Source: RGIG1995 sp045126815 | GTDB lineage: Bacteria; Bacillota; Clostridia; Oscillospirales; CAG-272 | Assembly: GCA_045126815.1 (NCBI GenBank) | Contig: JBGVPD010000044.1 | Span: 1-23,268, forward strand | Direction: 5' to 3' | DNA: 23,268 nt | Part shown: piece after piece, positions 15,768 to 22,258 of the stretch | Layout of the letters: every line of letters starts with the position of its first letter | How positions within the stretch are numbered: position 1 is the stretch's first letter | Position numbers and translations under genes: made by a program | The notes under the pieces: generated by a model | What the model saw: only the letters and a program-made list of their open reading frames with translations | What the model was told of the DNA's origin: nothing | Databases searched by the model: none

Positions 15768-15816
15768 AGCCTCTCCCTTCGGGAGAGGTGGCACACGAAG
15801 TGTGACGGAGAGGGAC
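15768..15816 (+). repeat. REP-like palindromic repeat, copy 3
   Basis: CCTCTCCC-TTC-GGGAGAGG hairpin followed by TGGCACAC-GAA-GTGTGACGGAGAGGG. With copy 2 it forms a head-to-head pair like BIME arrangements of REP sequences. Confidence 0.8.
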
Positions 15817-16019
15817 TACATTTCTTCATCTGTCAAGCCTATCATATAGTCGGCAGAGAGATTATAAAATATGTAATTTTAGCTAAAAGTTAAATATATA
15901 ATGGGGAGAAAAAATAATGACTTGTATTTAAAATGAACTCAAGACAAGTTATGGACTGTTTTATGATAGCATCGAGGATTGAAATTATATAGAAATTAGA
16001 AACAAAATGCAAATAATAT
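15817..16019. other. AT-rich gene-free stretch
   Basis: No gene or strong promoter seen. The only structure is ACTTGT (15920-15925) / ACAAGT (15944-15949), a 6-bp inverted repeat. The longest frame here with a ribosome-like site encodes about 11 residues and is not credible. Confidence 0.5.
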
Positions 16020-16058
16020 AAAAAAGAGCCAAAGTTTGTTGCTTTGGCTCTTTTTTTT
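16020..16058. terminator. Strong bidirectional terminator just outside left inverted repeat
   Basis: AGAGCCAAAG / CTTTGGCTCT, 10-bp perfect stem, 7-base loop, T8 on the plus strand and A6 (T on the minus strand) on the other side. Its T run merges into repeat copy A. It would stop recombinase transcripts running left and any transcript from a flipped promoter. Confidence 0.9.
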
Positions 16059-16077
16059 CGCAGAGTTCATCACTCTG
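16054..16077 (+). repeat. Recombination-site candidate A (left)
   Basis: Core CGCAGAGTTCATCACTCTG preceded by T5. The core is an imperfect palindrome, CAGAGT-TCATC-ACTCTG: two 6-base half sites around an asymmetric 5-base centre, the layout of tyrosine-recombinase core sites. Identical to copy C over 23 bases. Confidence 0.8.
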
Positions 16078-16156
16078 TTTGATTGGCAATAGAATTTTGT
16101 TTTTATGAATTGTATATAAATTGCAAATTATCAAAAAAAGCATTGTACAGCGCGTG

Positions 16157-16178
16157 TTTCGCAGAGTTCATCACTCTG
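16157..16178 (+). repeat. Recombination-site candidate B (second left copy)
   Basis: TTTCGCAGAG then TTCATCACTCTG, identical to copy A over 22 bases and in the same orientation, offset by 101 bases. Outward flanks differ. Confidence 0.8.
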
Positions 16179-16237
16179 CCATTAATACACGAAAAAGCTA
16201 AGTATACGAGCTATACAATATTTTTAGACGAAAAAAA

Positions 16238-16251
16238 TTGACGGCTATAAA
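16238..16251 (+). repeat. Direct repeat TTGACGGC(T)ATAAA, left copy
   Basis: TTGACGGCTATAAA just past the recombinase stop codon; TTGACGGCATAAA recurs at 17440-17452 upstream of its start. Could be arm-type binding sites for the recombinase N-terminal domain, as direct repeats are for Tn916-type integrases. Confidence 0.45.
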
Positions 16252-17373
16252 TTAAAAACCAATTGCAGATAATTTGCTCATATTATCTCGTTTTAATTCT
16301 ATTGATGAGTGAATGTATCTTTCCAAAGTTATCTTCGGACTCGAGTGTCCCAATATTTCACTCAGCGATTTTATTTCAAAATTCACCTCAACACAGCGTG
16401 TTGCAAACGTATGGCGCAAAGTATGAAAATGTACGTCTTTCAAGCCACAGTCTTCTGTGTATTTCTTTAATTTGTGTTGTAATAAACGCGGTTCAATATA
16501 TCTATCACTTTCTCCGGTTAAAACAAAAGCAGAAGGATCTGGACAAAAATACGCTTTACACAATTTTGCAGCACAGTCTGTTAACGGAATTACTCTTGCA
16601 GACATTTCACTTTTTGGTTCGCTTATAATTACTTTAGTTTTGTTCGTGTGGTTATCATTGAAATCTTGAATTCTCTGCATGGTTGATTGTACTTTTACGG
16701 TATTTTCAGATAAAGAAATATTGCCCCACTGTAAAGCACATATCTCCCCAATTCTCATTCCGGTAAATAAAGATAAGAGAACGCCAAATTTACATTCATC
16801 AATATCATTAAGCAAATATTCAACAAATTTTGTTTGCTCTTCTCGGGATAAAAATCTAATTTCCGATTTAGGAATTTTAGGATAAACTATATCTATCAAT
16901 TGCATAGACAAAGAGGTTTGTTTAGAAATATATTTAATAATCGAATTTAGTAAGGTTAAGATATCTTTAACTGTTTTTGGTGAAAGATCATCTTGAATTA
17001 AAAGATCATGACTGAATTGTTCAATAATAACCGAAGATAAAGCATTTATAAAACATCCACCCAGTCGAGGTTTTATATATTTTTCAAGTATACTGTGATA
17101 TTTAACATAGGTAGATTCTTTAATGTGATTGCGATTAATCAGCAACCACTCGTCACAAAAGTGAACAAGTCTTTTTTTGTGAACAGTTGTAGTAGAAGGC
17201 TTTCCTTCGATTATATTAGCTTTAGCTTCTATAAGTTTTTTCTTGGCTTCGGTATATGTTTTCCCATAACAATATCCGTATCTAGGTTTACCATCGATTT
17301 TATACCCCTTTACAAAACGAGCTTCCCAACGATTATCTTTGCGTTTATAAATATTTTCGCCTTTCTTTGACAT
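16252..17373 (-). CDS. Tyrosine recombinase/integrase (Tn916-Int type)
   Basis: 373 aa. The start gives MSKKGENIY, with AGGGAGGA 7 bases upstream; a longer frame to 17424 has no such site. The N-terminal arm-binding domain (about 1-45: YKRKDNRWEARFVKG) is followed by a SAM-like core-binding domain (about 55-155) and the catalytic domain. All active-site residues are present: Arg207 (TGMRIGE), Lys254 (EPKSEM), His317 and Arg320 (HTLRH), His343 (LGHSS), nucleophile Tyr353 (LERYIHS). It should cut and rejoin DNA at paired core sites. Inverted site copies flank the gene and no other element genes accompany it, suggesting a dedicated DNA invertase. No excisionase is seen. The nearest leftward terminator is beyond sites B and A. 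Confidence 0.95.
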   Translation of the reverse strand: MSKKGENIYKRKDNRWEARFVKGYKIDGKPRYGYCYGKTYTEAKKKLIEAKANIIEGKPSTTTVHKKRLVHFCDEWLLINRNHIKESTYVKYHSILEKYIKPRLGGCFINALSSVIIEQFSHDLLIQDDLSPKTVKDILTLLNSIIKYISKQTSLSMQLIDIVYPKIPKSEIRFLSREEQTKFVEYLLNDIDECKFGVLLSLFTGMRIGEICALQWGNISLSENTVKVQSTMQRIQDFNDNHTNKTKVIISEPKSEMSARVIPLTDCAAKLCKAYFCPDPSAFVLTGESDRYIEPRLLQHKLKKYTEDCGLKDVHFHTLRHTFATRCVEVNFEIKSLSEILGHSSPKITLERYIHSSIELKRDNMSKLSAIGF

Positions 17374-17407
17374 ATAAGATTCCTCCCTATTATTAAAAAA
17401 TATTAAA

Positions 17408-17424
17408 TTGTGTAACCAACACAA
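17408..17424. promoter_or_regulatory. 6-5-6 palindrome at the recombinase promoter
   Basis: TTGTGT-AACCA-ACACAA. Same half-site/spacer geometry as the 23-base sites but different bases. It overlaps the weak candidate promoter of the recombinase, so it could be an operator. Confidence 0.4.
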
Positions 17425-17439
17425 GCAACGACGGAAATT

Positions 17440-17452
17440 TTGACGGCATAAA
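17440..17452 (+). repeat. Direct repeat TTGACGGC(T)ATAAA, right copy
   Basis: TTGACGGCATAAA; pairs with 16238-16251 in the same orientation, the two flanking the recombinase gene. Confidence 0.45.
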
Positions 17453-17548
17453 ACTTAGAAAATAATAAAATGTTGTACAAAATAAATTGATAAAAGCTAT
17501 TAAATATGCGATATTTTCTCCAAATCTGATAAAAATCAGAAAAAACTA

Positions 17549-17577
17549 TTGTGTTTCAATGTTTTTTATGTTATAAT
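17549..17577 (+). promoter_or_regulatory. Outward promoter at the edge of the invertible segment
   Basis: TTGTGT (17549-17554), 17-base spacer, TATAAT (17572-17577) with TGT before it (extended -10); an A-rich tract lies upstream. The predicted start near 17584 is just inside site C, with transcription running into the TetR operon. If the segment flips, this promoter points left at the terminator at 16020-16058. Confidence 0.7.
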
Positions 17578-17587
17578 TTAAACCCGT

Positions 17588-17610
17588 AGAGTGATGAACT
17601 CTGCGAAAAA
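17588..17610 (-). repeat. Recombination-site candidate C (right)
   Basis: Reverse complement of the A sequence over 23 bases. It lies about 11 bases past the -10 box at 17572-17577, so it forms the start of the operon leader RNA. Confidence 0.85.
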
Positions 17611-17652
17611 TTGAGGTTGGCATCCTTTGGAGTTATTTATTAAAAATAAACT

Positions 17653-17689
17653 TCAACGGGATTGTTGACCAATTTTTTAAACAAAAAAT
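17653..17689. promoter_or_regulatory. Candidate TetR operator and weak second promoter
   Basis: TCAAC-GGGATT-GTTGA palindrome (17653-17668) overlapping TTGACC (17665-17670), then ATTTTTT-AAAC-AAAAAAT (17672-17689). A weak -10 (TGTAGT, 17689) is 18 bases from TTGACC. The placement fits autoregulation of a fixed, weaker promoter; alternatively the hairpin plus T6 could act as an attenuator. Confidence 0.4.
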
Positions 17690-17726
17690 GTAGTATGCAC
17701 TAACTTCTGTAAGAAAGGGGACAAAA

Positions 17727-18308
17727 ATGAAACATCATAATGTAAGGGATACATTGATCGACAGGACCATTTCAGTTATAGCATCAGAAGGACTTGACAA
17801 AACTACAACCAAAGCAATAGTTACAGGGACGGATATTAACGAGGTATATATTTACCGAAAGTTTGAGAACAAAGAAGAACTTTTAACAAGAGCCTTTGAG
17901 TCTCTTGATGAAGAACTAGTTAATAAAGCTATGTCTCACATTTCCGTAATGTACGATACAAAATATGATTACGAGCTAAGGTGTTGGATATTTTTCGGTC
18001 ATGTTTGGAACTTTTTGCTTGGTAACAAAGAAAAATGTCTTGCATTTGTACAGTATTATTATTCGCCGTACTTCCAAAAGTATTCGATAGAAGCTCATAA
18101 GATTCGTTATATTCCGCTTGTCAACAAATTTAAAGATGCCTTTATAGATGAGGCAGATGTATGGATGATACTTAATCATATATTAAATGTAATGCTTGAT
18201 TTCGCTGTTAAGGTACACAACAAACAGATGCCCAAAGATGACAATTACGTTGAACACATATTTCGTGTGATTTATGCATCGGTTAATCAGTATTTCAAAC
18301 AAAAATAA
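17727..18308 (+). CDS. TetR/AcrR family regulator
   Basis: 193 aa, normal length. The N-terminal helix-turn-helix lies at about 8-53 (VIASEGLDKTTTKAIV, then EVYIYRKFENKEELL, the TetR recognition-helix signature). The C-terminal half is helical and aromatic-rich, with no known ligand-binding signature. AAAGGGG lies 6 bases before the ATG. It is the first gene of the operon behind the putative invertible promoter, 15 bases before the first signal peptidase gene, so it probably senses something and tunes the exported-protein operon and itself. A palindrome at 17653-17668 is the best operator candidate. Confidence 0.88.
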   Translation: MKHHNVRDTLIDRTISVIASEGLDKTTTKAIVTGTDINEVYIYRKFENKEELLTRAFESLDEELVNKAMSHISVMYDTKYDYELRCWIFFGHVWNFLLGNKEKCLAFVQYYYSPYFQKYSIEAHKIRYIPLVNKFKDAFIDEADVWMILNHILNVMLDFAVKVHNKQMPKDDNYVEHIFRVIYASVNQYFKQK

Positions 18309-18323
18309 GGGGAATTTATTTGT

Positions 18324-19019
18324 ATGAAAAAAGCGATAAACATAATTAAAACAACTTTGGTGTGGCTTGTGGTGCTGCTTGCAGTATCAATGATGGTATT
18401 TACAGTTATTTCAGTAACTACGTTTAACCGAAACGACCGTAGCCTGTTTGGTTACAAAATGTATATAGTAAATACCGATTCTATGGCGGCAACCGATTTT
18501 GATGCCGGATCACTTATCCTTGTAAAAGAGGTAGATCCATCCACCTTAAAAGAAGGGGATATTATCACATTTATGTCGCAGGATACAAACAGTTTCGGTG
18601 AAACGATAACCCATAAAATTCGCAAAATCACTGTTGATGCCGAGGGAAATCCCGGGTTTGTTACATACGGTACAACGACCGGTATAGACGATGAAATAGT
18701 TGTTACATATCCTTACGTGTTGGGAAAATATGAGCATCATATTCCGGCGCTTGGTACATTCTTTAATTTTTTAAAGACAACAACAGGTTACTTTGTGTGC
18801 ATTTTTACTCCGTTCATGCTGATTATACTTTATGAAGCATTAAAGTTCTTTTACCTATTCCGCAGATATAAGCAAGAACAAATGGAAGAAATGCAAGCAG
18901 AGAAAGAAAAATTGGAAGCAGAGAGAGCAGAAAATGCTAAAATGCTTGAGGAATTAAAAGCATTAAAGGCAGAGCTTGAAGAACAAAAGTCTGCTGTTGA
19001 TGAGACGGAGAAAATTTAA
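18324..19019 (+). CDS. SipW-like (ER-type) signal peptidase I with coiled-coil tail
   Basis: 231 aa. One N-terminal membrane helix (about 9-32), then the catalytic Ser53 in NTDSMAATDF and His97 in ITHKI; the Ser-His pair in place of Ser-Lys marks the SipW/eukaryote-archaeal branch. Second membrane helix at about 155-178. The last 50 residues (183-231) are a charged coiled coil, absent from most signal peptidases and probably cytoplasmic. The active-site context NTDSMAAT departs from the usual SGSMxPT. SipW enzymes process TasA-type exported proteins, and three such proteins are encoded downstream, which are its likely substrates. Confidence 0.88.
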   Translation: MKKAINIIKTTLVWLVVLLAVSMMVFTVISVTTFNRNDRSLFGYKMYIVNTDSMAATDFDAGSLILVKEVDPSTLKEGDIITFMSQDTNSFGETITHKIRKITVDAEGNPGFVTYGTTTGIDDEIVVTYPYVLGKYEHHIPALGTFFNFLKTTTGYFVCIFTPFMLIILYEALKFFYLFRRYKQEQMEEMQAEKEKLEAERAENAKMLEELKALKAELEEQKSAVDETEKI

Positions 19020-19052
19020 ACCGGGTTGAGCTGATGGAATCAGGAGATAAAA

Positions 19053-19283
19053 ATGTTACCTTTAAATGAAATAGATGCAGATACTCGTTTTCTTATCGGC
19101 ATAATTATCACTTTCTTTTTTATATTGTTGATGGTGAAACTGGTATTATTTTTCGACGGATTTTTTAAAGAGTTAAAATATTTAAACAGCGAGATAAAGA
19201 GGTCGGACGGAGTGGAAAAGCACAAGTGGATCCGACAAAGATGGCGCCTATTTCTTTCGCTATTTCCGTTTATTAATTACTAA
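19053..19283 (+). CDS. Small single-pass membrane protein, unknown function
   Basis: 76 aa. Acidic N-terminus (NEIDADTRF), one strong membrane helix at about 13-34 (rich in Ile, Phe, Leu), then a basic C-terminal half (EIKRSDGVEKHKWIRQRWR) predicted cytoplasmic. AGGAGA lies 5 bases before the ATG. No family recognised. It lies between the first SipW-like peptidase and the first TasA-type gene in the same direction, so it may assist their export or assembly. No cysteines or catalytic motif. Confidence 0.7.
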   Translation: MLPLNEIDADTRFLIGIIITFFFILLMVKLVLFFDGFFKELKYLNSEIKRSDGVEKHKWIRQRWRLFLSLFPFINY

Positions 19284-19469
19284 ATTCAAACAATGCATTT
19301 ACCGAGCCGTGTTTTAAAAAAACGGACGGTAATCAAAGGGTATAAGTTAAATTCTTGTGCCTTTTATTTGCCGATTAGGTAGATAATAATTATCTCTTTC
19401 TCTGAGTCAACGTCAGGAAGAGTTTGATTAAAAAAGACGTTGACAAATTTTAAAAGGAGGTCATTAAAA
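19284..19469 (+). promoter_or_regulatory. Structured leader of the first TasA-type gene
   Basis: No gene. Three inverted repeats: TACCG-AG-CCGT / ACGG-A-CGGTA (about 19297-19331), a perfect 15-base palindrome AGATAAT-A-ATTATCT (19381-19395), and GTCAACGTC (19406-19414) / GACGTTGAC (19436-19444). The last ends 8 bases before the ribosome site AAAAGGAGG. None has a strong T run, and I find no clear promoter. The structures may boost or gate expression of the exported protein relative to the upstream genes. Confidence 0.55.
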
Positions 19470-21359
19470 ATGACAAAAACCAGAAGTACCAAGCGTGCTC
19501 TGCTTATGAGCGGTCTTGCACTTTTAATGTGCGTGTCTATGCTCATTGGTAGTACGTTCGCTTGGTTCACAGACAGCGTTACATCCGGTAGCAACAAGAT
19601 TCAGTCCGGTACACTCAACATTGACTTGAGCGTTATGGATGAAAACGGTACATACAAGTCTGTGAAAAAAGATTCCAATCCTATTTTCGGATACACCCTT
19701 TGGGAGCCCGGATATACCGAGTGGAAAAACGTTAAGGTGTCCACCACAGGCAACCTTGCACTTAAGTATGTAATGAACATTGCGATTAAGGGTGAGCGTA
19801 GCATTCTTGCAGATGTAATTGACGTATATTATGCTGCAAGCGAGATAACAAAGCCGGCAGACCGTAGCCTTGATGGGCTTATCCGTCTCGGCACGATAAG
19901 CGAGGTGCTTGACAGCACGACAGGCGCGCTTATCAACGATACTCTTATTCCCGACCAAAACAATACTGAAGACTATGCTACTATTGTTCTCAAAATGCAG
20001 GAGTCCGCAGGAAACGATTATCGGGGAAAGACCATCGGCGAGTTTGACATCCAGATCCTTGCTACTCAGCTTACATATGAAAGTGATAGCTTTGATGATC
20101 AGTATGATGCTGATGCAAAACATCCCGGTGAGGCTGATGTATGGGACGGCACGGTGGATACCGCATGGTACAACACGACTGATTCGACCTTCAATTTGTC
20201 TACTGCAGAGGAATTAGCAGGATTTGCCAAGCTTGCAAACGAAGGAAATACATTCTCTGGTAAAACCATTGAACTTGAATCCAACGTGGACCTTAGTGGC
20301 AACCAGTGGACTCCCCTCAAAAAGTTTGCAGGTACATTAAACGGTAATGATCATACTATCAGCAATTTTAAAATTGATGCAACAGCGAATCATGCAGGTT
20401 TCATCGATACATTGGAGTGGGGAACGGTTGAAGATTTAACGTTGACTGATATTACTGCAACTGTAGGTGACTACCGTTTTGGTGCACTTGCACGTAGCAT
20501 CAATCAGTCTAATATTGAAAATGTTACCGTTAAAAATGTGAATGTTACTACTACCGCTCCTTCCGCTTTGGTGGCTGGCTTGTTCGCTACCGGTACCGTT
20601 AACTCTAATATGGAAGTGAATAACTGCACCGTTGAAAATCTTACTGTTAATGCGGAAGCTGGCGCATATCTGATTGGCGGCATTACTACCGTCGTTCAGA
20701 AAAACGGCACTGAGGCTGAAGGCACAAACATTTTTGAAAACCTCAATGTTAAGAACTTTAAGGTTATCGTTAATGATACCGACGGTATTTGTGGTGTAGG
20801 CGGTCTTGTTGGTCAAACGCAGACTGTGTGGCAGAACCCCAAATTTAACAATTGCAATGTTACCGGTTTGGATGTTACTGCAACGGGCAAGGTTGACGTA
20901 GGCGGCTTCATCTGCTATCCCGGTTCCATTACCTTTGCTGAAAACTGCACTACCGAGGGTAAGATCGATGTTTCCGACGTAACCTCTGCTGACAACTATG
21001 CGGGCGGTTTCTTCGGTGACTATGGCTGGGGCGATAATATCCGCAAGGGCGATCATAAGGTGACTTCCTGCTCCGCAGACGTTGATATTACCACCAAGTA
21101 TGCATCGGCAGGCGGTTTTGTTGGCTCCGGTACGAATTCTGAGGGTAGAAATAAAAACATAACCCTCACCAACTGTGAAGCTAAGGGTATCGTAACTCTT
21201 GTTGAAGGTGGAACTGCAAATATCGGCGGCTTTGCCGGACAAACCGATCGCGGCATCTATATCAACTGCTCTGCTGCACAAAATCCGTTCATCGGAAAGG
21301 TATTGGATGGTTATACGCTTAATGACGACGGCAATGGAACATTAACTGTAACCAAGTAA
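19470..21359 (+). CDS. TasA-type exported protein with GLUG-repeat domain
   Basis: 629 aa. The start gives MTKTRSTKRA, with AAAAGGAGG 9 bases upstream. The SipW-dependent signal peptide is KRALLMSGLALLM...IGSTFAWFTD, with cleavage likely after Ala31. Residues about 32-230 are TasA/CotN-like (KIQSGTLNIDL, WEPGYTEWKNVKVSTTGN). From about 250 to 610 there are repeated GLUG-type strands (ELAGFAKLAN, DHAISN-like turns, GGLVGQ, GGFICYP, GGFFGD, GGFVGSG, GGFAGQ), which in other proteins build a beta-helix adhesin. It has no LPXTG or transmembrane anchor. The likely role is a surface fibre or matrix adhesin, processed by one of the two neighbouring peptidases. Confidence 0.87.
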   Translation: MTKTRSTKRALLMSGLALLMCVSMLIGSTFAWFTDSVTSGSNKIQSGTLNIDLSVMDENGTYKSVKKDSNPIFGYTLWEPGYTEWKNVKVSTTGNLALKYVMNIAIKGERSILADVIDVYYAASEITKPADRSLDGLIRLGTISEVLDSTTGALINDTLIPDQNNTEDYATIVLKMQESAGNDYRGKTIGEFDIQILATQLTYESDSFDDQYDADAKHPGEADVWDGTVDTAWYNTTDSTFNLSTAEELAGFAKLANEGNTFSGKTIELESNVDLSGNQWTPLKKFAGTLNGNDHTISNFKIDATANHAGFIDTLEWGTVEDLTLTDITATVGDYRFGALARSINQSNIENVTVKNVNVTTTAPSALVAGLFATGTVNSNMEVNNCTVENLTVNAEAGAYLIGGITTVVQKNGTEAEGTNIFENLNVKNFKVIVNDTDGICGVGGLVGQTQTVWQNPKFNNCNVTGLDVTATGKVDVGGFICYPGSITFAENCTTEGKIDVSDVTSADNYAGGFFGDYGWGDNIRKGDHKVTSCSADVDITTKYASAGGFVGSGTNSEGRNKNITLTNCEAKGIVTLVEGGTANIGGFAGQTDRGIYINCSAAQNPFIGKVLDGYTLNDDGNGTLTVTK

Positions 21360-21376
21360 ATATAAGCAAATTAGCC

Positions 21377-21447
21377 CGTCCTATCCTTTCCTCGCGGGAT
21401 AGGCGGCAATCAAAGCCTATATTTTCTGAATGTAGGTTTTGATTGCC
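21377..21447 (+). other. Two tandem RNA hairpins after the first TasA-type gene
   Basis: First: CCG-T-CCTATCC / GGATAGG-CGG. Second: GGCAATCAAAGCCTA (21405-21419) / TAGGTTTTGATTGCC (21433-21447), a 15-bp stem with one G-U pair. No T run follows, so they suggest 3'-end protection or partial attenuation inside the operon. Confidence 0.7.
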
Positions 21448-21474
21448 GATCAGGCTATAGAGGAGATTGATATT

Positions 21475-22176
21475 ATGACAAATATACTGAAAAAAATATG
21501 GAATATTGTGTCAACAGCTCTTGTTGTACTTATGGTTATAGGTGCTGTATTTTTAATGGGTTCGCGTGTTATGGGATATCAACCGTATAATGTTCTTACC
21601 GGTAGTATGAGTCCTACATATAAAGTTGATGATTTGATTTTTGTCAAGGAAGTTTATAAAAAGGATTTTAACAGTATTACCGATCCTGTTGAATTAGAAA
21701 TAGCGAAACAAGAAAAAATACAAAATGTAAAAGATTGGATTAATAACGGAACACTTAAAGTAGGGGATCCTGTTACGTTTGTAAAAGATGAAAACTTGAC
21801 AGTAGCCACACACAGAATTGTGGAGATTGACACAGAGAAGAACGAGTTTATTACAAAGGGAGATGCCAATAAAGAGAAGGATTCACCGATATCATTTTTA
21901 AATCTTATTGGTGAAGTTCAATTTTCGATCCCAAAATTAGGACGCGTATCAACTTATATACAAACTCATCCGGGTATGTATATAACTCTCAGTTTAGGCG
22001 CAGTTTTAATTATTTTTGTTTTTTTCCCCGATATTATCGGCAAGAAGAGAAAAGAGAAAACTGAAGAAATTAATGATTCGAAGACAACTATTGACGTGTT
22101 AGATGAAGAAAACAAGGCGTTAAAGGCTGAACTGGAAAGACTTCGTTTGGAAATGGAAGATAATAAGTCCGAATAA
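21475..22176 (+). CDS. Second SipW-like signal peptidase I with coiled-coil tail
   Basis: 233 aa. The start ATG follows GAGGAGA; a TTG-start frame from 21439 would overlap the hairpin. Membrane helix at about 10-30, catalytic Ser44 in LTGSMSPTYKVDDLIFV (canonical), His113 in VATHRIVEI, and FITKGDAN for the third catalytic region. Second membrane helix at about 165-185, then a basic stretch and a coiled coil (about 200-233, LDEENKALKAELERLRLEM). It differs from the first peptidase in having the standard active site, so the two may process different substrates. Both tails share the ALKAELE heptad pattern. Confidence 0.93.
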   Translation: MTNILKKIWNIVSTALVVLMVIGAVFLMGSRVMGYQPYNVLTGSMSPTYKVDDLIFVKEVYKKDFNSITDPVELEIAKQEKIQNVKDWINNGTLKVGDPVTFVKDENLTVATHRIVEIDTEKNEFITKGDANKEKDSPISFLNLIGEVQFSIPKLGRVSTYIQTHPGMYITLSLGAVLIIFVFFPDIIGKKRKEKTEEINDSKTTIDVLDEENKALKAELERLRLEMEDNKSE

Positions 22177-22258
22177 TTATGCTTTCATATTCATGGTGAG
22201 GATGATTTCTTTATACATGAGTTTGAAATATAAACATTTAGGAAAGGAGGATAATGTT

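Larger units (their letters stand above)
16054..17610. mobile_element. Putative invertible segment with recombinase gene and promoter
   Basis: Bounded by an identical 23-base sequence in inverted orientation (16054-16076 plus, 17588-17610 minus), about 1.5 kb apart. It contains one complete tyrosine recombinase gene and, at its right edge, an outward-facing promoter. Integrated elements normally have direct repeats at their ends; inverted sites predict inversion instead of excision. No other cargo, no tRNA and no phage or conjugation genes. Inversion is an inference from this layout. Confidence 0.65.
17374..17726. promoter_or_regulatory. Recombinase-operon intergenic control region
   Basis: No gene. 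From left to right it holds the recombinase ribosome site; a TTGTGT-AACCA-ACACAA palindrome (17408-17424); a possible weak recombinase promoter on the minus strand (TTGCTT, 17 bases, TAATAT near 17400); a direct repeat at 17440-17452; a TCTGAT-AAAA-ATCAGA palindrome (17525-17540); the outward promoter (17549-17577); site C; and a leader with further palindromes before the TetR gene. Confidence 0.6.

Noticed and set aside
15897..15936. Tiny frame beginning ATGGGGAGA
   Set aside because: About 11 codons, no conservation evidence, and an AT-rich context with many chance frames.
16054..17610. Integrated phage or conjugative element with attL/attR
   Set aside because: The end sequences are inverted rather than direct, there is no tRNA target, and there are no structural, excision or transfer genes between them.
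20436..21281. 281-residue minus-strand frame opposite the first TasA-type gene
   Set aside because: It lies wholly inside a well-supported gene, has no ribosome site and no recognisable domain.
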